Of a stretch of DNA of 64,000 nt, positions 36,575 through 45,281 are shown piece by piece. Position numbers and translations under genes: made by a program. The stretch's first letter is position 1, and each line of letters begins with the position of its first letter. The DNA is taken from NCBI RefSeq assembly GCF_000385375.1, contig NZ_ARVV01000001.1:310001-374000 (forward strand), written 5' to 3'. This stretch comes from Methyloversatilis discipulorum (GTDB lineage: Bacteria; Pseudomonadota; Gammaproteobacteria; Burkholderiales; Rhodocyclaceae). The notes below the pieces were generated by a model, which ran no database searches, was not told the origin of the DNA, and was given only the letters and a program-made list of their open reading frames with translations.

Positions 36575-37849
36575 ATGACGGGCTACCTCGAGCTCATGGA
36601 GGCCTTCGACCATTACCCGCCGGAGCTGCGCGCGCTGATCGGCGTCGTGCTGATCGCACTGCTGGCCTGGGTAGCCAACTGGATGGTCAAGAAGGTGCTG
36701 CTGCGCCTGCTGTCGCGCGTGCAGCGCATGTTGCCGGTCGCCGAAGGGCAGACGGCCTTCGATGACAAGGTCGTGCGCCGTCTGTCCAATGTCGTGCCGG
36801 CACTGATCGCGCACAACGGCATCGCACTGCTGCCCGACGTACCGCCGACCGCGGTTACCGTGGTGCAGAACGTGGCCAGCGCCTTCATGGTGCTCACCGT
36901 TGCGCTCGCGGTCGGCGCGCTGCTCAGCTGGCTGAACGCACTGTACGAGCGGCGGCCCGGTGCCCACCTGAAGCCGATCAAGGGCTACATCCAGGTGGTG
37001 AAGATCGTGCTTTACGCCGTTGCCGCCATCCTGATGGTGGCGGCGCTGATCGACCGCTCGCCGCTCATCCTGCTGTCCGGCCTCGGTGCGATGGCCGCCG
37101 TGCTGATGCTGGTGTTCCAGGACACGCTGCTGTCACTGGTGGCCAGCGTGCAGATTTCGTCGAACGACATCGTGCGTGTCGGCGACTGGGTCGAAATGCC
37201 GCAGCTCAATGCCGATGGCGACGTGATCGATATCGCGCTGCATACGGTGAAGGTGCAGAACTGGGACAAGACCATCACCACGATCCCGACCAAGCGCTTC
37301 ATCACCGATCCGTTCAAGAACTGGCGTGGCATGAAGGAAGCCGGCGGTCGCCGCATCAAGCGCAGCCTGCTGCTCGACCAGCAGAGCGTGCGCTTCCTGT
37401 CCGACGACGAGCGACGCGGCCTGGCGCGCTTTGCCGTGCTCGAGGACTACCTCGGCGAGAAGCAGCGCGAGATCGACGACTGGAACCGTCAGCTCGAAGC
37501 GCGCGGCAAGGCGCCGGTGAACCAGCGCCGTGTCACCAACATCGGCTGTTTCCGCGCCTACGTGGAGCGCTTCCTGCGCGCGCATCCGGGCATACACCGC
37601 GACATGACGCTGCTGGTGCGCCAGCTGGCACCGACGCCCGACGGACTGCCGCTGGAAATCTACTGTTTCACGCGCACGACGGTGTGGGCGGAGTACGAAG
37701 GCATACAGTCCGACATCTTCGACCACCTGCTGGCCATCCTGCCGGAGTTCGGTCTGCGCGTGAGTCAGCATCCGATCGGCGTCGACCTGCGCGAGATCGG
37801 TCGCGGGCTCGCCGCCGGTCAGCGGGCGGAACTGCGCGCCGCGTCGTGA
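36575..37849 (+). CDS. MscS-family mechanosensitive ion channel (YbdG-like)
   Basis: The 424-residue protein has about five N-terminal membrane helices and an MscS pore/beta domain (LVFQDTLLSLVASVQISSND near 190, then RVGDWVEMPQLNADGDV). The insert before the C-terminal domain and total length are close to E. coli YbdG (415). It would open at high membrane tension to release solutes. GGGAGA at 36563 supports the ATG at 36575. It is transcribed alone behind metH, with a further small gene downstream. Confidence 0.9.
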   Translation: MTGYLELMEAFDHYPPELRALIGVVLIALLAWVANWMVKKVLLRLLSRVQRMLPVAEGQTAFDDKVVRRLSNVVPALIAHNGIALLPDVPPTAVTVVQNVASAFMVLTVALAVGALLSWLNALYERRPGAHLKPIKGYIQVVKIVLYAVAAILMVAALIDRSPLILLSGLGAMAAVLMLVFQDTLLSLVASVQISSNDIVRVGDWVEMPQLNADGDVIDIALHTVKVQNWDKTITTIPTKRFITDPFKNWRGMKEAGGRRIKRSLLLDQQSVRFLSDDERRGLARFAVLEDYLGEKQREIDDWNRQLEARGKAPVNQRRVTNIGCFRAYVERFLRAHPGIHRDMTLLVRQLAPTPDGLPLEIYCFTRTTVWAEYEGIQSDIFDHLLAILPEFGLRVSQHPIGVDLREIGRGLAAGQRAELRAAS

Positions 37850-37920
37850 GGCGGGGCACGATTCTCGCAATCCGGCGTGGTACCGCCGCACATTTCACTT
37901 CCCGAGGTCCTGCCGTACCG

Positions 37921-38430
37921 ATGCATCCGATCATCCGCACTATGCGCGCCGACGATGTCGACGCGGTGCTTGCGCTGCAGGCAATCGCCTATGCCGACGC
38001 CGCCTTCGCCCCCGAGGGCGCTGCCGTCTATCTGAACCGCATCAGCTTGGCACCGGATCTTTGCCTGGTAGCGCAGTCTGCTGCCGGCGATCTGCTCGGC
38101 TATCTGGTTTCCCACCCCTGGCACGACGGCAAGCCGCCGGCGCTGCACACCGAACTTTCCGCGCTGCCGGTGCCGGCGACGCGCTGGTATCTGCATGACT
38201 GCGCGGTGGCCGTGTCGGCGCGCGGCAGCGGCGTGGCGGCCGCGCTGTACGAGGCGGCACACGACCTGGCGATATGCCGCGGACTTCGCTGTGCCGCCCT
38301 GGTGGCGGTCGGCGATGCCGCCGGTTACTGGGCGCAGCGCGGCTACCGGGCAGCGCGTGGGACCGTGCCTGAGCAGGCGCTGGCCAGCTATGGCGAAGAT
38401 GCCTGCTACATGACCAGCGTGCTTGGCTGA
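37921..38430 (+). CDS. GNAT-family N-acetyltransferase
   Basis: A 169-residue single-domain acetyltransferase. It begins MHPIIRTMRADDVDAVLALQ; the acetyl-CoA loop region is LHDCAVAVSARGSGVAAALYEAA near 88 and the end GYWAQRGYRAARG is typical. Substrate unknown. The ATG at 37921 gives a normal domain start; an open frame upstream belongs to the antisense of the channel gene. It is followed by a repeat region without genes. Confidence 0.8.
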   Translation: MHPIIRTMRADDVDAVLALQAIAYADAAFAPEGAAVYLNRISLAPDLCLVAQSAAGDLLGYLVSHPWHDGKPPALHTELSALPVPATRWYLHDCAVAVSARGSGVAAALYEAAHDLAICRGLRCAALVAVGDAAGYWAQRGYRAARGTVPEQALASYGEDACYMTSVLG

Positions 38431-38453
38431 GGCGCAGCACGGGCAAGCTTCGC

Positions 38454-38712
38454 GGGTTTCTGTGAGAGGGAACGGGTCTTCTGATCCCGAACGCGACCTG
38501 TATCGAAGCCTGCGGACCGCAGCGGTCGCGTCGCGGCCAAGGCCGCTCCCACAGAGGGGGACGCCAGACTCGCGGTCGGTGGCCGGAGCCGGGTTTCTGT
38601 GGGAAGGGTCTTCTGACCCCGACTGCGGACTGTATCGAAGCCTGCGGACTGCATTGACCGTGTCGCGGCCAAGGCCGCTCCCACAGCGGGCGCCAGACTC
38701 GTGGCCTGAGCC
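38454..38712. repeat. Tandem imperfect duplication carrying REP-like palindromes
   Basis: Two adjacent copies of about 137 (38454-38590) and 122 bases (38591-38712) share TTTCTGTG, GGGTCTTCTGA, TGTATCGAAGCCTGCGGAC, the palindrome TCGCGGCCAAGGCCGCTCCC and CGCCAGACTCG. Each holds one REP-like palindrome in - orientation (38531-38554 and 38663-38686). The whole 326-base stretch 38431-38756 has no gene. It lies between the ends of two convergent genes. Confidence 0.8.
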
Positions 38713-38728
38713 TCGGGAGGCTGTAGCA

Positions 38729-38744
38729 GCGGTCTTCCGACCGC
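38729..38744. terminator. Hairpin between convergent genes
   Basis: GCGGTC-TTCC-GACCGC is a perfect 6-bp stem with a 4-base loop, 12 bases from the end of the exonuclease gene. A similar TGTAGC-hairpin (CGGTC-GAGC-GACCG) is found at 52350-52363 after pqiC, so this may be a recurring terminator-like element. Confidence 0.5.
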
Positions 38745-38756
38745 GACAAGACGCGC

Positions 38757-39380
38757 TCAGCGCCCTGGCAGCAGCGCCTGTCTTTCCTGCGGCGTCAGCG
38801 TGAGCGCGAGGTACACGCGCAGCGCGGCGTAGGCGTCGTTGGCGGCATACAGTTTCTGCGCATCGCTCAGGCGGGGCAGCGACCAGTTGGTGGTGGTCAC
38901 CGATTTCGACTTGCGGAAATTGCGGTCCAGCACCAGGCCGACGGCGGCGCGTGCGCCCAGCGAGCTGTTGTAGCCGCGACGCCGGAACAGGTGATCGAGG
39001 TCGAGCACCGACTGCAGCGTGGCGCCAAGTTTCGCGTGGATCTGGCTGCGGTCGGCGCTGAGGCCGAAGCCTATCTTCAGCACCGCCGGATCCTCCAGCA
39101 GCAATGACGCCGCATCGCGGCTGGCGCCGTCGTGCATCTGGAACAGGAAGGCGCGGTCGGGCAGCGCGAACTGCACGAGGTGCGGCCCGCTGCTCACTTC
39201 TCCCGGTCTGAAGGTCGGCTTCGATTCGGTGTCGAAACCGGCTTCGCCAGCGGCGCGGATTTCCGCGACCGCGGCGGCGACGGCATCCTTCGTATCGGGG
39301 ATGATGATGTCTTTGAGCGCCAATCCCTCGAACGGCGGCATCAGGTCGGTTTCGGCCTTGCCCGGCCCGGTCTTTCTCAT
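38757..39380 (-). CDS. RNase D-like 3'-5' exonuclease
   Basis: The 207-residue protein is a DEDD exonuclease domain: Exo I GFDTESKP near 44, Exo II DLDHLFRRRGYNSS with its Asp near 120, and Exo III YAANDAYAALRVY near 180. It lacks the HRDC domains of full RNase D, so it is a short stand-alone nuclease acting on RNA or DNA ends. The ATG overlaps the stop of the ArsC-like gene by 4 bases. Upstream in-frame codons lie inside that gene. Confidence 0.85.
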   Translation of the reverse strand: MRKTGPGKAETDLMPPFEGLALKDIIIPDTKDAVAAAVAEIRAAGEAGFDTESKPTFRPGEVSSGPHLVQFALPDRAFLFQMHDGASRDAASLLLEDPAVLKIGFGLSADRSQIHAKLGATLQSVLDLDHLFRRRGYNSSLGARAAVGLVLDRNFRKSKSVTTTNWSLPRLSDAQKLYAANDAYAALRVYLALTLTPQERQALLPGR

Positions 39381-39736
39381 CGCGCGGGCAGGATGTCGAG
39401 CACCCGTTCCGGCGGTCGGCACAGCCGCGTGCCGAGCGGGGTGGCGACGATGGGCCGGTTCAGCAGCACCGGGTGTTCGACCAGCGCCGCGATCAGTGCG
39501 TCGTCGCCAAGCGTCGGGTCAGCGAGGCCCAGTTCGCCGAACAGCGCCTCCTTGCTGCGCATCAGTTCGCGCACCGGCACACCGCAGGCGGCAATCAGCG
39601 CGCGCAGCGCGTCGGCCGACAGCGGTGTCTTCAGGTACTCGACGACGTGTGGCTCGAAGCCGCGTTCGCGTATCAGCTCGAGTGCGCCGCGCGAGTTGCT
39701 GCATTTCGGGTTGTGATAGACGGTGATGACGCTCAT
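39377..39736 (-). CDS. arsC: ArsC/Spx-family arsenate reductase-like protein
   Basis: A 119-residue thioredoxin-fold protein with the catalytic Cys12 in YHNPKCSNSR and the RPIVATPLGTRLCRPPERV segment that provides the Arg residues. It could reduce arsenate with glutathione and glutaredoxin, or act as a YffB-like reductase. No arsenite pump or ArsR is nearby, so a dedicated arsenic operon is not supported. It is coupled to the exonuclease gene by a 4-base overlap. Confidence 0.85.
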   Translation of the reverse strand: MSVITVYHNPKCSNSRGALELIRERGFEPHVVEYLKTPLSADALRALIAACGVPVRELMRSKEALFGELGLADPTLGDDALIAALVEHPVLLNRPIVATPLGTRLCRPPERVLDILPAR

Positions 39737-39811
39737 GAGACCTGCCGTGATGTCGGAGCGTCGGGACGATAGCAGACTGCGTTCCGCGGCGCGCCGCGGA
39801 ACGGCGGTCTC

Positions 39812-40216
39812 TCAGTTCGCCGGCAGCACCACCGGCACGCCCTGCTTCTTCACCATGAACACGGCGAAACGGGCGGGCGCCGTGCTGCTCAGGTTGCGCG
39901 CCTGCGTGTGGATGTCGTCCGGTTTTTCCTCGAACACGTCGCCCGGCCTGAGCCGGCGCTCGGGTCCGCCCGCCACCTGCATCAGCACTTCGCCTTCCAG
40001 CATGTAGACGAATACATGCGCCTGGTGGCGATGTGCCGGGCTGGCTTCTCCCGGTGCCAGCGTGACGACCAGCAGCACGCCTTCGTCCAGACCCGGCTGC
40101 AAGGGCTGGCTCAGGCGCTGCGCAACGCCACCGCCGTGACCGGCTTCGTGTGCGAGAGCAGGTTGGGCGACGAAGGCCAGCGCCAGCAGCGCGGCAAGCA
40201 GCGACGCGCGGCGCAT
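39812..40216 (-). CDS. Exported cupin-domain protein
   Basis: The 134-residue protein has a signal peptide (MRRASLLAALLALAFVAQPALA, 22 residues) followed by a single cupin barrel with APGEASPAHRHQAHVFVYMLEGE and RPGDVFEEKPDDIHTQARN. The His residues in AHRHQAH and the Glu would bind a metal. Its role is unknown; a periplasmic oxidative-stress function is possible from its neighbours. Its start shares one base with the stop of the AhpD-like gene, so they are coupled. Confidence 0.82.
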   Translation of the reverse strand: MRRASLLAALLALAFVAQPALAHEAGHGGGVAQRLSQPLQPGLDEGVLLVVTLAPGEASPAHRHQAHVFVYMLEGEVLMQVAGGPERRLRPGDVFEEKPDDIHTQARNLSSTAPARFAVFMVKKQGVPVVLPAN

Positions 40217-40668
40217 CACGACGCCCTCCGCTCGATCGGTTGCTGCATCGACACGGCGATGCGGTTCCACGCGTTGATGGTGGCGACGGCGAAGGTCAGT
40301 TCGGCGATCTGCGCGTCGCTGAAGTGCTGTTTCAGCGCATCGAACTGCGCGTCCTCCGGCGCGCCGTCGCCGATGCGGGTCAGCGTTTCCGCCCAGTCCA
40401 GCGCCGCCCGTTCGGCGTCGCTGAAGAATCCGCATTCGCGCCAGCCGGCGACGACGTCCATGCGCTGGGCATCCTCGCCCAGGGCGCGCAGCGCGGTGGC
40501 GTGCATGTCCAGGCAGAAGGCGCAGCCATTCATCTGCGACACGCGCAGATAGACCAGTTCGACCAGCTTCTTGTCGAGTGCGCCGCGCCCGAGGTGGTCG
40601 GACAGGGCATAGAGGGTTTTGTAGGCTTCCGGCGCGAGGCGGAAGTAGGGCAGTCGCAGGCCGTGCAT
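40216..40668 (-). CDS. AhpD-like carboxymuconolactone decarboxylase-family protein
   Basis: A 150-residue protein with the redox-active pair Cys49-x-x-Cys52 and His56 in NGCAFCLDMHA, as in AhpD-like peroxidase-associated proteins. It probably reduces peroxides or supports alkyl hydroperoxide reductase. It lies downstream of a SigJ-type sigma factor and upstream of the exported cupin, all on the - strand. This sigma/AhpD pairing is frequent in Actinobacteria and Proteobacteria and suggests control by the sigma factor. Confidence 0.88.
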   Translation of the reverse strand: MHGLRLPYFRLAPEAYKTLYALSDHLGRGALDKKLVELVYLRVSQMNGCAFCLDMHATALRALGEDAQRMDVVAGWRECGFFSDAERAALDWAETLTRIGDGAPEDAQFDALKQHFSDAQIAELTFAVATINAWNRIAVSMQQPIERRAS

Positions 40669-40755
40669 GAGGACTTCTCCATGTGGGGGCGCAGCGGAAT
40701 CGATGCGCTCATGGACAAGACGACGACCGCCCGCCCGGTGTGACAGCCGCCTGCG

Positions 40756-41625
40756 TCAGTCGACGCCGAAGCCGCCCAGCTTGTCCGGATTGAGTACGCC
40801 GTACAGGGCGAGCACGCGTTCGCCGTCGGTCACGATGGACAGCGTCGAGTGCAGCACGCCGTTGCGGAAGCGCAGGATGGCCGGCTCGCCATTGACCACG
40901 CCTTCGCGCCATTCCAGGCTGATGTCCGGGTTGCGTGCGACCGCGTAGTAGAGCCAGGCGATGCGCGCGGCGCCGTGCAGCGGCTTGAGCGTGGCCCAGG
41001 TCTTGCCGCCGCCGTCGGACACGGCGATGGCGTCGTCCGCCAGCAGGCTTTCGATGTCGTCGCGCTTGCCCGACTGAGCGGCGGCCATGAAACGGCGCAG
41101 CACGCGCAGATGGGCCTCGCGGTCGACGGTGAAGCGTGGCTGCTGTTCACCGACGCGCGCCTTCGCGCGATGCACCAGCTGGCGGCAGGCCGCTTCGCTC
41201 TTGTCCAGCGCCTCGGCGACCTCGGAGTAGTCGTAGTCGAACACTTCGCGCAGCAGGAAGGCGGCGCGTTCATCCGGGCTCAGGCGTTCGAGTACCGCGA
41301 TGAAGGCGAACGACAGGTCGTCGGTCCGCTCCAGCCGTGATTCCGGCGTGATCAGGTCGTGCTCGGCCAGCGGTTCCGGCAGCCAGGGGCCGACGTAGTG
41401 CTGCGCTTCGGCCTTGCGCGCGCGCAGCCGGTCGATGCTGAGCCGGGTCACCGCGGTCACCAGCCAGGCTTCGGCGGAGCGCAGGTCGGCAGGCGCCGAC
41501 TCGTGCCAGCGCAGCCAGGCGTCCTGCAGCACGTCGTCGGCGTCGGCGCGCGAGCCGAGCATGCGGTAGGCGATGCCGGTCAGGCGCCGGCGGTGCTGGT
41601 CGAAGGTTTGGGTGCTCAAGGTCAT
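40756..41625 (-). CDS. SigJ-type ECF RNA polymerase sigma factor
   Basis: The 289-residue protein has sigma region 2 (YRMLGSRADADDVLQDAWLRW near 18), region 4 (LLREVFDYDYSEVAEALDKSEAACRQ near 127) and a C-terminal SnoaL/NTF2-like extension of about 110 residues, the layout of SigJ/ECF41 factors. The extension usually acts as a built-in regulator in place of an anti-sigma factor. The ATG at 41625 gives the usual N-terminus. The AhpD-like gene 87 bases downstream is the likely target. Confidence 0.9.
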   Translation of the reverse strand: MTLSTQTFDQHRRRLTGIAYRMLGSRADADDVLQDAWLRWHESAPADLRSAEAWLVTAVTRLSIDRLRARKAEAQHYVGPWLPEPLAEHDLITPESRLERTDDLSFAFIAVLERLSPDERAAFLLREVFDYDYSEVAEALDKSEAACRQLVHRAKARVGEQQPRFTVDREAHLRVLRRFMAAAQSGKRDDIESLLADDAIAVSDGGGKTWATLKPLHGAARIAWLYYAVARNPDISLEWREGVVNGEPAILRFRNGVLHSTLSIVTDGERVLALYGVLNPDKLGGFGVD

Positions 41626-41735
41626 GGTCTGGCGTCGCAGCGGGAGTGGATACGCGTCGAAGACGCGCCGGCGCCCGACTTTGTGACAGGCGGCGGCGGA
41701 CACCCGGGAATTGTCCTCCCGTCATCGGGCGGGGT

Positions 41736-42635
41736 TCAATCCTCGCCCGTCGCCGGCCAGCTTTCGGCGAGGAAGTCGATGAAGCAGGCGATGCGTGCCG
41801 CCAGCGTGGTGTTGCGGTAATACACGGCATGCACCGGCTGGTAGCTCGGCACGCGCAGCGGTGCGAGCAGCTCGACCAGCCGGCCGCTGCGCCGGTCGTC
41901 TTCGGTCATGAAGTCGGACAGGCAGGCGATGCCTTCGCCAGCGAGCGCGAGCTGGCGCACCGTTTCGCCACTGGACGCGGACAGCTTCGGGCGGATGGCG
42001 CAGCCTTCGCCGTCCGCCGTGCGCAGCGGCCAGGTGTTCAGATGGGTCGGCGCGGTGAAGCCGATCAGCCGGTGCGCGGCGAGCGCTGCCGCGTCGGCCG
42101 GTTCGCCGTGGACGGCCAGATAGGCCGGCGAGGCCAGCAGGCGCAGCATCGAACGGCCCAGCAGGCGCGCGTGCAGCGTCGAATCCGGCAGCGTGCCGAT
42201 GCGCAGCGCGACGTCGGTGCGCTGTTCGATCAGGTCGGTGATGCGGTCGTTGCTGTGCAGCTCCAGCTCGATGTCCGGGTAGCGCGCGCGGAAGGCGCCG
42301 ACGCGCGGCACCAGCACGTGCAGCACGAAGGGCGAGGCGGCATCGACACGCAGCCGCCCGGCCGGGCGCTGGCGACGGATGGCCATGCATTCTTCCGCCT
42401 CGGCCAGAGCGGCGACGATGCGCCGTGCGTGGTCGGCGAACAGCCGGCCTTCTTCGGTCAGGTCGATGCGCCGTGTCGTGCGCACGAGCAGCGTGCTGTC
42501 CAGCCTGCGTTCCAGCCGCGCCAGCGCACGGCTGACGCCGGACACCGTCTGCCCCAGCTGTTCGGCGGCCGCCGTCAGCGAGCCGCCATCGACTACCGCC
42601 AGATAGACCATGAGGTCTTCGGTGCGCGTAGTCAT
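41736..42635 (-). CDS. LysR-family transcriptional regulator
   Basis: A 299-residue LysR regulator: N-terminal winged helix-turn-helix (LMVYLAVVDGGSLTAAAEQL, then SVSRAL-type recognition SGVSRALARLERRL) and a periplasmic-binding-like effector domain. It is divergent from an SDR gene at 42752 with 116 bases between starts, which contain an AT-rich palindrome. By the usual rule it controls that gene and itself. The ATG at 42635 was chosen to match the family start; longer in-frame codons lie in the promoter. Confidence 0.92.
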   Translation of the reverse strand: MTTRTEDLMVYLAVVDGGSLTAAAEQLGQTVSGVSRALARLERRLDSTLLVRTTRRIDLTEEGRLFADHARRIVAALAEAEECMAIRRQRPAGRLRVDAASPFVLHVLVPRVGAFRARYPDIELELHSNDRITDLIEQRTDVALRIGTLPDSTLHARLLGRSMLRLLASPAYLAVHGEPADAAALAAHRLIGFTAPTHLNTWPLRTADGEGCAIRPKLSASSGETVRQLALAGEGIACLSDFMTEDDRRSGRLVELLAPLRVPSYQPVHAVYYRNTTLAARIACFIDFLAESWPATGED

Positions 42636-42668
42636 GACTGTGGTCCGCTTGATATTTGACTCATGATC

Positions 42669-42682
42669 AACAATCAATTGTT
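42669..42682. promoter_or_regulatory. Palindrome in the LysR/SDR divergent promoter
   Basis: AACAAT-CA-ATTGTT is a perfect inverted repeat in an AT-rich stretch that stands out from the surrounding high-GC DNA. It lies between the divergent starts, 34 bases from the LysR start and 69 from the SDR start. It is a candidate LysR binding site. Confidence 0.5.
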
Positions 42683-42751
42683 TTTCTGGTGGTTAGTGAA
42701 ATGATAGGCCGGCGGCACACTTGCGGGCACATCAACTGCAAGGAGCTGCAC

Positions 42752-43540
42752 ATGGATCTCGAACTGAAGGGCAGACGCGCCCTGGTCACCGCGTCGTCGA
42801 ATGGCATCGGCCTGGAAATCGCCCGCGCGCTGGCGGCCGAAGGTGCGCAGGTCGTCATCAACGGGCGCAGCGCGGCCAGCGTGGAGGCCGGCGTCGCCAA
42901 CATCCGCGCCAGTCATCCGCAGGCCGACCTGCTGCCGCTGGTGGCCGACAACGGCACGGCCGAAGGGTGCGCCGCCACGCTGGCCGCGCTGCCCGAGGTC
43001 GACATCCTGGTGAACAACCTCGGCATCTACGAGGCGGTCGGCTTCTTCGACGAGAGCGACGCCGACTGGCAGCGCCTGTTCGAAGTGAACATCCTGAGCG
43101 GCGTGCGGCTCGCGCGACATTACCTCGCCGGCATGCTGGCCCGCGGCGACGGACGCGTGGTGTTCATATCGAGCGAATCCGGCATCAGCCCGGCGCCGGA
43201 AATGGCGCACTACAGCGCGACCAAGACCATGCAGCTGGGCCTGTCGCGCTCGCTGGCCGAACTCACCATGGGCACGCGGGTGACGGTGAACGCGGTACTG
43301 CCGGGTCCCACGCGCACCGAAAGCGTCGAGAAGTTCATCCATGACGTGTTTCCCGATCTGCCGCCGGCCGAGGCCCAGCGCCGCTTCATGGCGGAGAACC
43401 GCCCCTCGTCGCTGATCGCGCGGCTGATCGATCCGGCGGAGATCGGCGCCGTTGTCGCCTTCATCGCCAGCGCGCGCGCCGCGGTGATCAACGGTGCGGC
43501 GATCCGCGCCGAAGGCGGGCTGGTGCGCACGGCCTTCTGA
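42752..43540 (+). CDS. SDR-family oxidoreductase
   Basis: The 262-residue classical SDR has [16 protein letters not shown] at residue 13, NNLGIYE near 91, the Ser of FISSESGIS near 140 and Tyr-x-x-x-Lys in [15 protein letters not shown] near 155. GGAG at 42742 supports the ATG at 42752. The substrate is unknown; the divergent LysR gene is the probable regulator. The C-terminal [16 protein letters not shown] is the standard SDR end. Confidence 0.9.
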   Translation: MDLELKGRRALVTASSNGIGLEIARALAAEGAQVVINGRSAASVEAGVANIRASHPQADLLPLVADNGTAEGCAATLAALPEVDILVNNLGIYEAVGFFDESDADWQRLFEVNILSGVRLARHYLAGMLARGDGRVVFISSESGISPAPEMAHYSATKTMQLGLSRSLAELTMGTRVTVNAVLPGPTRTESVEKFIHDVFPDLPPAEAQRRFMAENRPSSLIARLIDPAEIGAVVAFIASARAAVINGAAIRAEGGLVRTAF

Positions 43541-43610
43541 CCGCGCCGCGCCATCCGCCGCGCACGCCTGCGCGGGGAACCGTCACACCGGGAGCCGCAT
43601 AATCACCCGC

Positions 43611-44618
43611 ATGAAAAGGCGCACACGCAAGTCCGCCTGGGCCAAGAGCCTGGAGCGAAGTCTGGTGGCCCTCACCCGCGGTGCGGTGAAGAGCGGCGCC
43701 CGCGCACTGGGGCAAGCCATGAAACCGGCGCTCGCCCGCCGCGCGCCGCCAGCGGGTGAGGGCTCATGGATACTCGGCATCGCCACCGGCATGGCCGGCG
43801 CCCGCCGCTTCAGGCTCTATCGCCCCCCTGGCGTCGCCGCCGGCGAGCGCCTTCCGCTGATGGTCATGCTGCATGGCTGCGGGCAGGACGCGAACACCTT
43901 TGCCCGCAGTACGCGGATGAACCGGGTGGCGCTGCGCAACCGCTTCCTCGTGCTCTATCCGGAGCAGGACAGGCTGGCCAATGCACAGGGATGCTGGAAC
44001 TGGTTCGACTCGACTGCGGGTCGCGCCGGCGGCGAGGCCGCGCTGATCATGAAAATGATCGACCAGGTCTGCCTGCTGCACTCCGCCGACCCGACGCGGA
44101 TGGCGATCGCCGGTCTGTCGGCCGGTGCCAGCATGGCGGCGCTGCTGGTCACCCGCCACCCGGCGCGCTTCCGCGCCGTCGTGATGCATTCGGGCGTGCC
44201 GCCGGGTACCGCCCATTCAACTCTGTCTGCGCTCGGGGCCATGCACGGCCATCGCACGACGAAGCCACTGGAGGCCACGCCGCTGGAAGTGGAAAGCGGC
44301 TGGCCGCCGCTGCTGGTCATCCACGGCGACGCCGACAAGGTGGTGGCGCTGCAGAACGCGCACGCCGCCGCGCAACAGTGGGCCGAAGGCCTGGGTGCCC
44401 GCGCCCGGCCGCCGCGCAGCGTGCAGCGCGGCCAGCGTCATGCGATGACGGTGACCGATTTCCGCCGCGCCGGGCGTCTCGTGTCCAGGCTGGTGCTGGT
44501 ACGCGGGCTGGCGCACGCATGGAGCGGCGGTGCCGCGCAACTGCCCTTCAGTGACCCACTCGGACCCGACGCGTCACGGATGGCCTGGGCCTTCGCGGCG
44601 GCGCAGTTCCGCGGCTGA
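43611..44618 (+). CDS. PHB depolymerase-family esterase (LpqC-like)
   Basis: A 335-residue alpha/beta hydrolase of the esterase-PHB family. LMVMLHGCGQDANTFA gives the oxyanion region, GLSAGASMAALL the nucleophile Ser, HGDADKVV the Asp and LAHAWSGG the catalytic His. The N-terminal 50 residues are basic (MKRRTRKSAWAKS), without a clear signal peptide. Such proteins act on polyhydroxybutyrate oligomers or other esters. No other PHB gene is in the window. Confidence 0.88.
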   Translation: MKRRTRKSAWAKSLERSLVALTRGAVKSGARALGQAMKPALARRAPPAGEGSWILGIATGMAGARRFRLYRPPGVAAGERLPLMVMLHGCGQDANTFARSTRMNRVALRNRFLVLYPEQDRLANAQGCWNWFDSTAGRAGGEAALIMKMIDQVCLLHSADPTRMAIAGLSAGASMAALLVTRHPARFRAVVMHSGVPPGTAHSTLSALGAMHGHRTTKPLEATPLEVESGWPPLLVIHGDADKVVALQNAHAAAQQWAEGLGARARPPRSVQRGQRHAMTVTDFRRAGRLVSRLVLVRGLAHAWSGGAAQLPFSDPLGPDASRMAWAFAAAQFRG

Positions 44619-44650
44619 GTGGCCGACTTTGCCGGTCGCAGCGAAGCCGG

Positions 44651-45169
44651 TCAGCGCAAGCCCTGGATCGGCAGCGTGCGCCGGCGCCGCCGGTAGGTGG
44701 CGAGCGCCCACGCGCAGATCGCCAGCTCGAGCGCGAACGACCAGTGCAGGAAGAAGTTGAGCCACCAGGGCTTGTACAGCGCCGGTACGGTGAACAGCGC
44801 GAACGGTCGGTCGACGAAGGGCGCGAACCACCAGATGTCGCCAACCACGCTGTCCAGCACCATGTGCAGCAGGCCGCCTGCGGCAAAGACACCGAGCACG
44901 ATGGCGCTGGCGCTCGATGGCCTCGCGTGGCGCCACAGCAGTGCAAGCAACAGCAGCGACAGCCACAGGACAGGCCAGTGGCTGATGTACTTGTGGTGAT
45001 GGGTCCGCCGCGCATCGACCAGATGGAACCACAGCATGTCGAAGTCCGGCGCCAGACCGCCGATCACGCCAGCGGCCACGGCGACGCCTGTCCGGACGGG
45101 CAGCGAACGCGCGCGCTCGACGAAATGCGTAGCAAGAAGATAGCCCGAGGGGGCGTGGGCGATGAACAT
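44651..45169 (-). CDS. YdjM-like integral membrane protein (metal-dependent hydrolase family)
   Basis: The 172-residue protein has about four membrane helices and begins MFIAHAPSGYLLATHF. The HHKYISHWP and GGLLHMVLDSVVGDIWW segments hold the conserved His and Asp residues of the LexA-regulated YdjM / membrane-bound metal-dependent hydrolase family. Function is unknown. The ATG at 45169 was preferred to an open frame reaching 45247 because it gives the family start. It is convergent with the esterase gene 32 bases away. Confidence 0.75.
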   Translation of the reverse strand: MFIAHAPSGYLLATHFVERARSLPVRTGVAVAAGVIGGLAPDFDMLWFHLVDARRTHHHKYISHWPVLWLSLLLLALLWRHARPSSASAIVLGVFAAGGLLHMVLDSVVGDIWWFAPFVDRPFALFTVPALYKPWWLNFFLHWSFALELAICAWALATYRRRRRTLPIQGLR

Positions 45170-45234
45170 GGCGGGGTTCCGATGCGCGCGCATCGAGCGA
45201 ATAAAAACCCGCCGATGATATCGCCGGACATGAC

Positions 45235-45268
45235 GATGGCAGGTCATCCGTCCGGACGACCTGCCATC
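45235..45268. terminator. Hairpin downstream of ycaC
   Basis: GATGGCAGGTC at 45235-45245 pairs perfectly over 11 bases with GACCTGCCATC at 45258-45268. It lies just after the stop of the ycaC-like gene on the - strand. No T run follows; it is a probable terminator or mRNA end. Confidence 0.55.
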
Positions 45269-45281
45269 CTTCCCGCGGGCC

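Noticed and set aside
38454..38712. CRISPR array
   Set aside because: Only two long imperfect copies in tandem, no regular spacers and no cas genes.
39377..39736. Arsenic resistance operon
   Set aside because: Only an ArsC-like protein is present; no ArsR, ArsB or Acr3.
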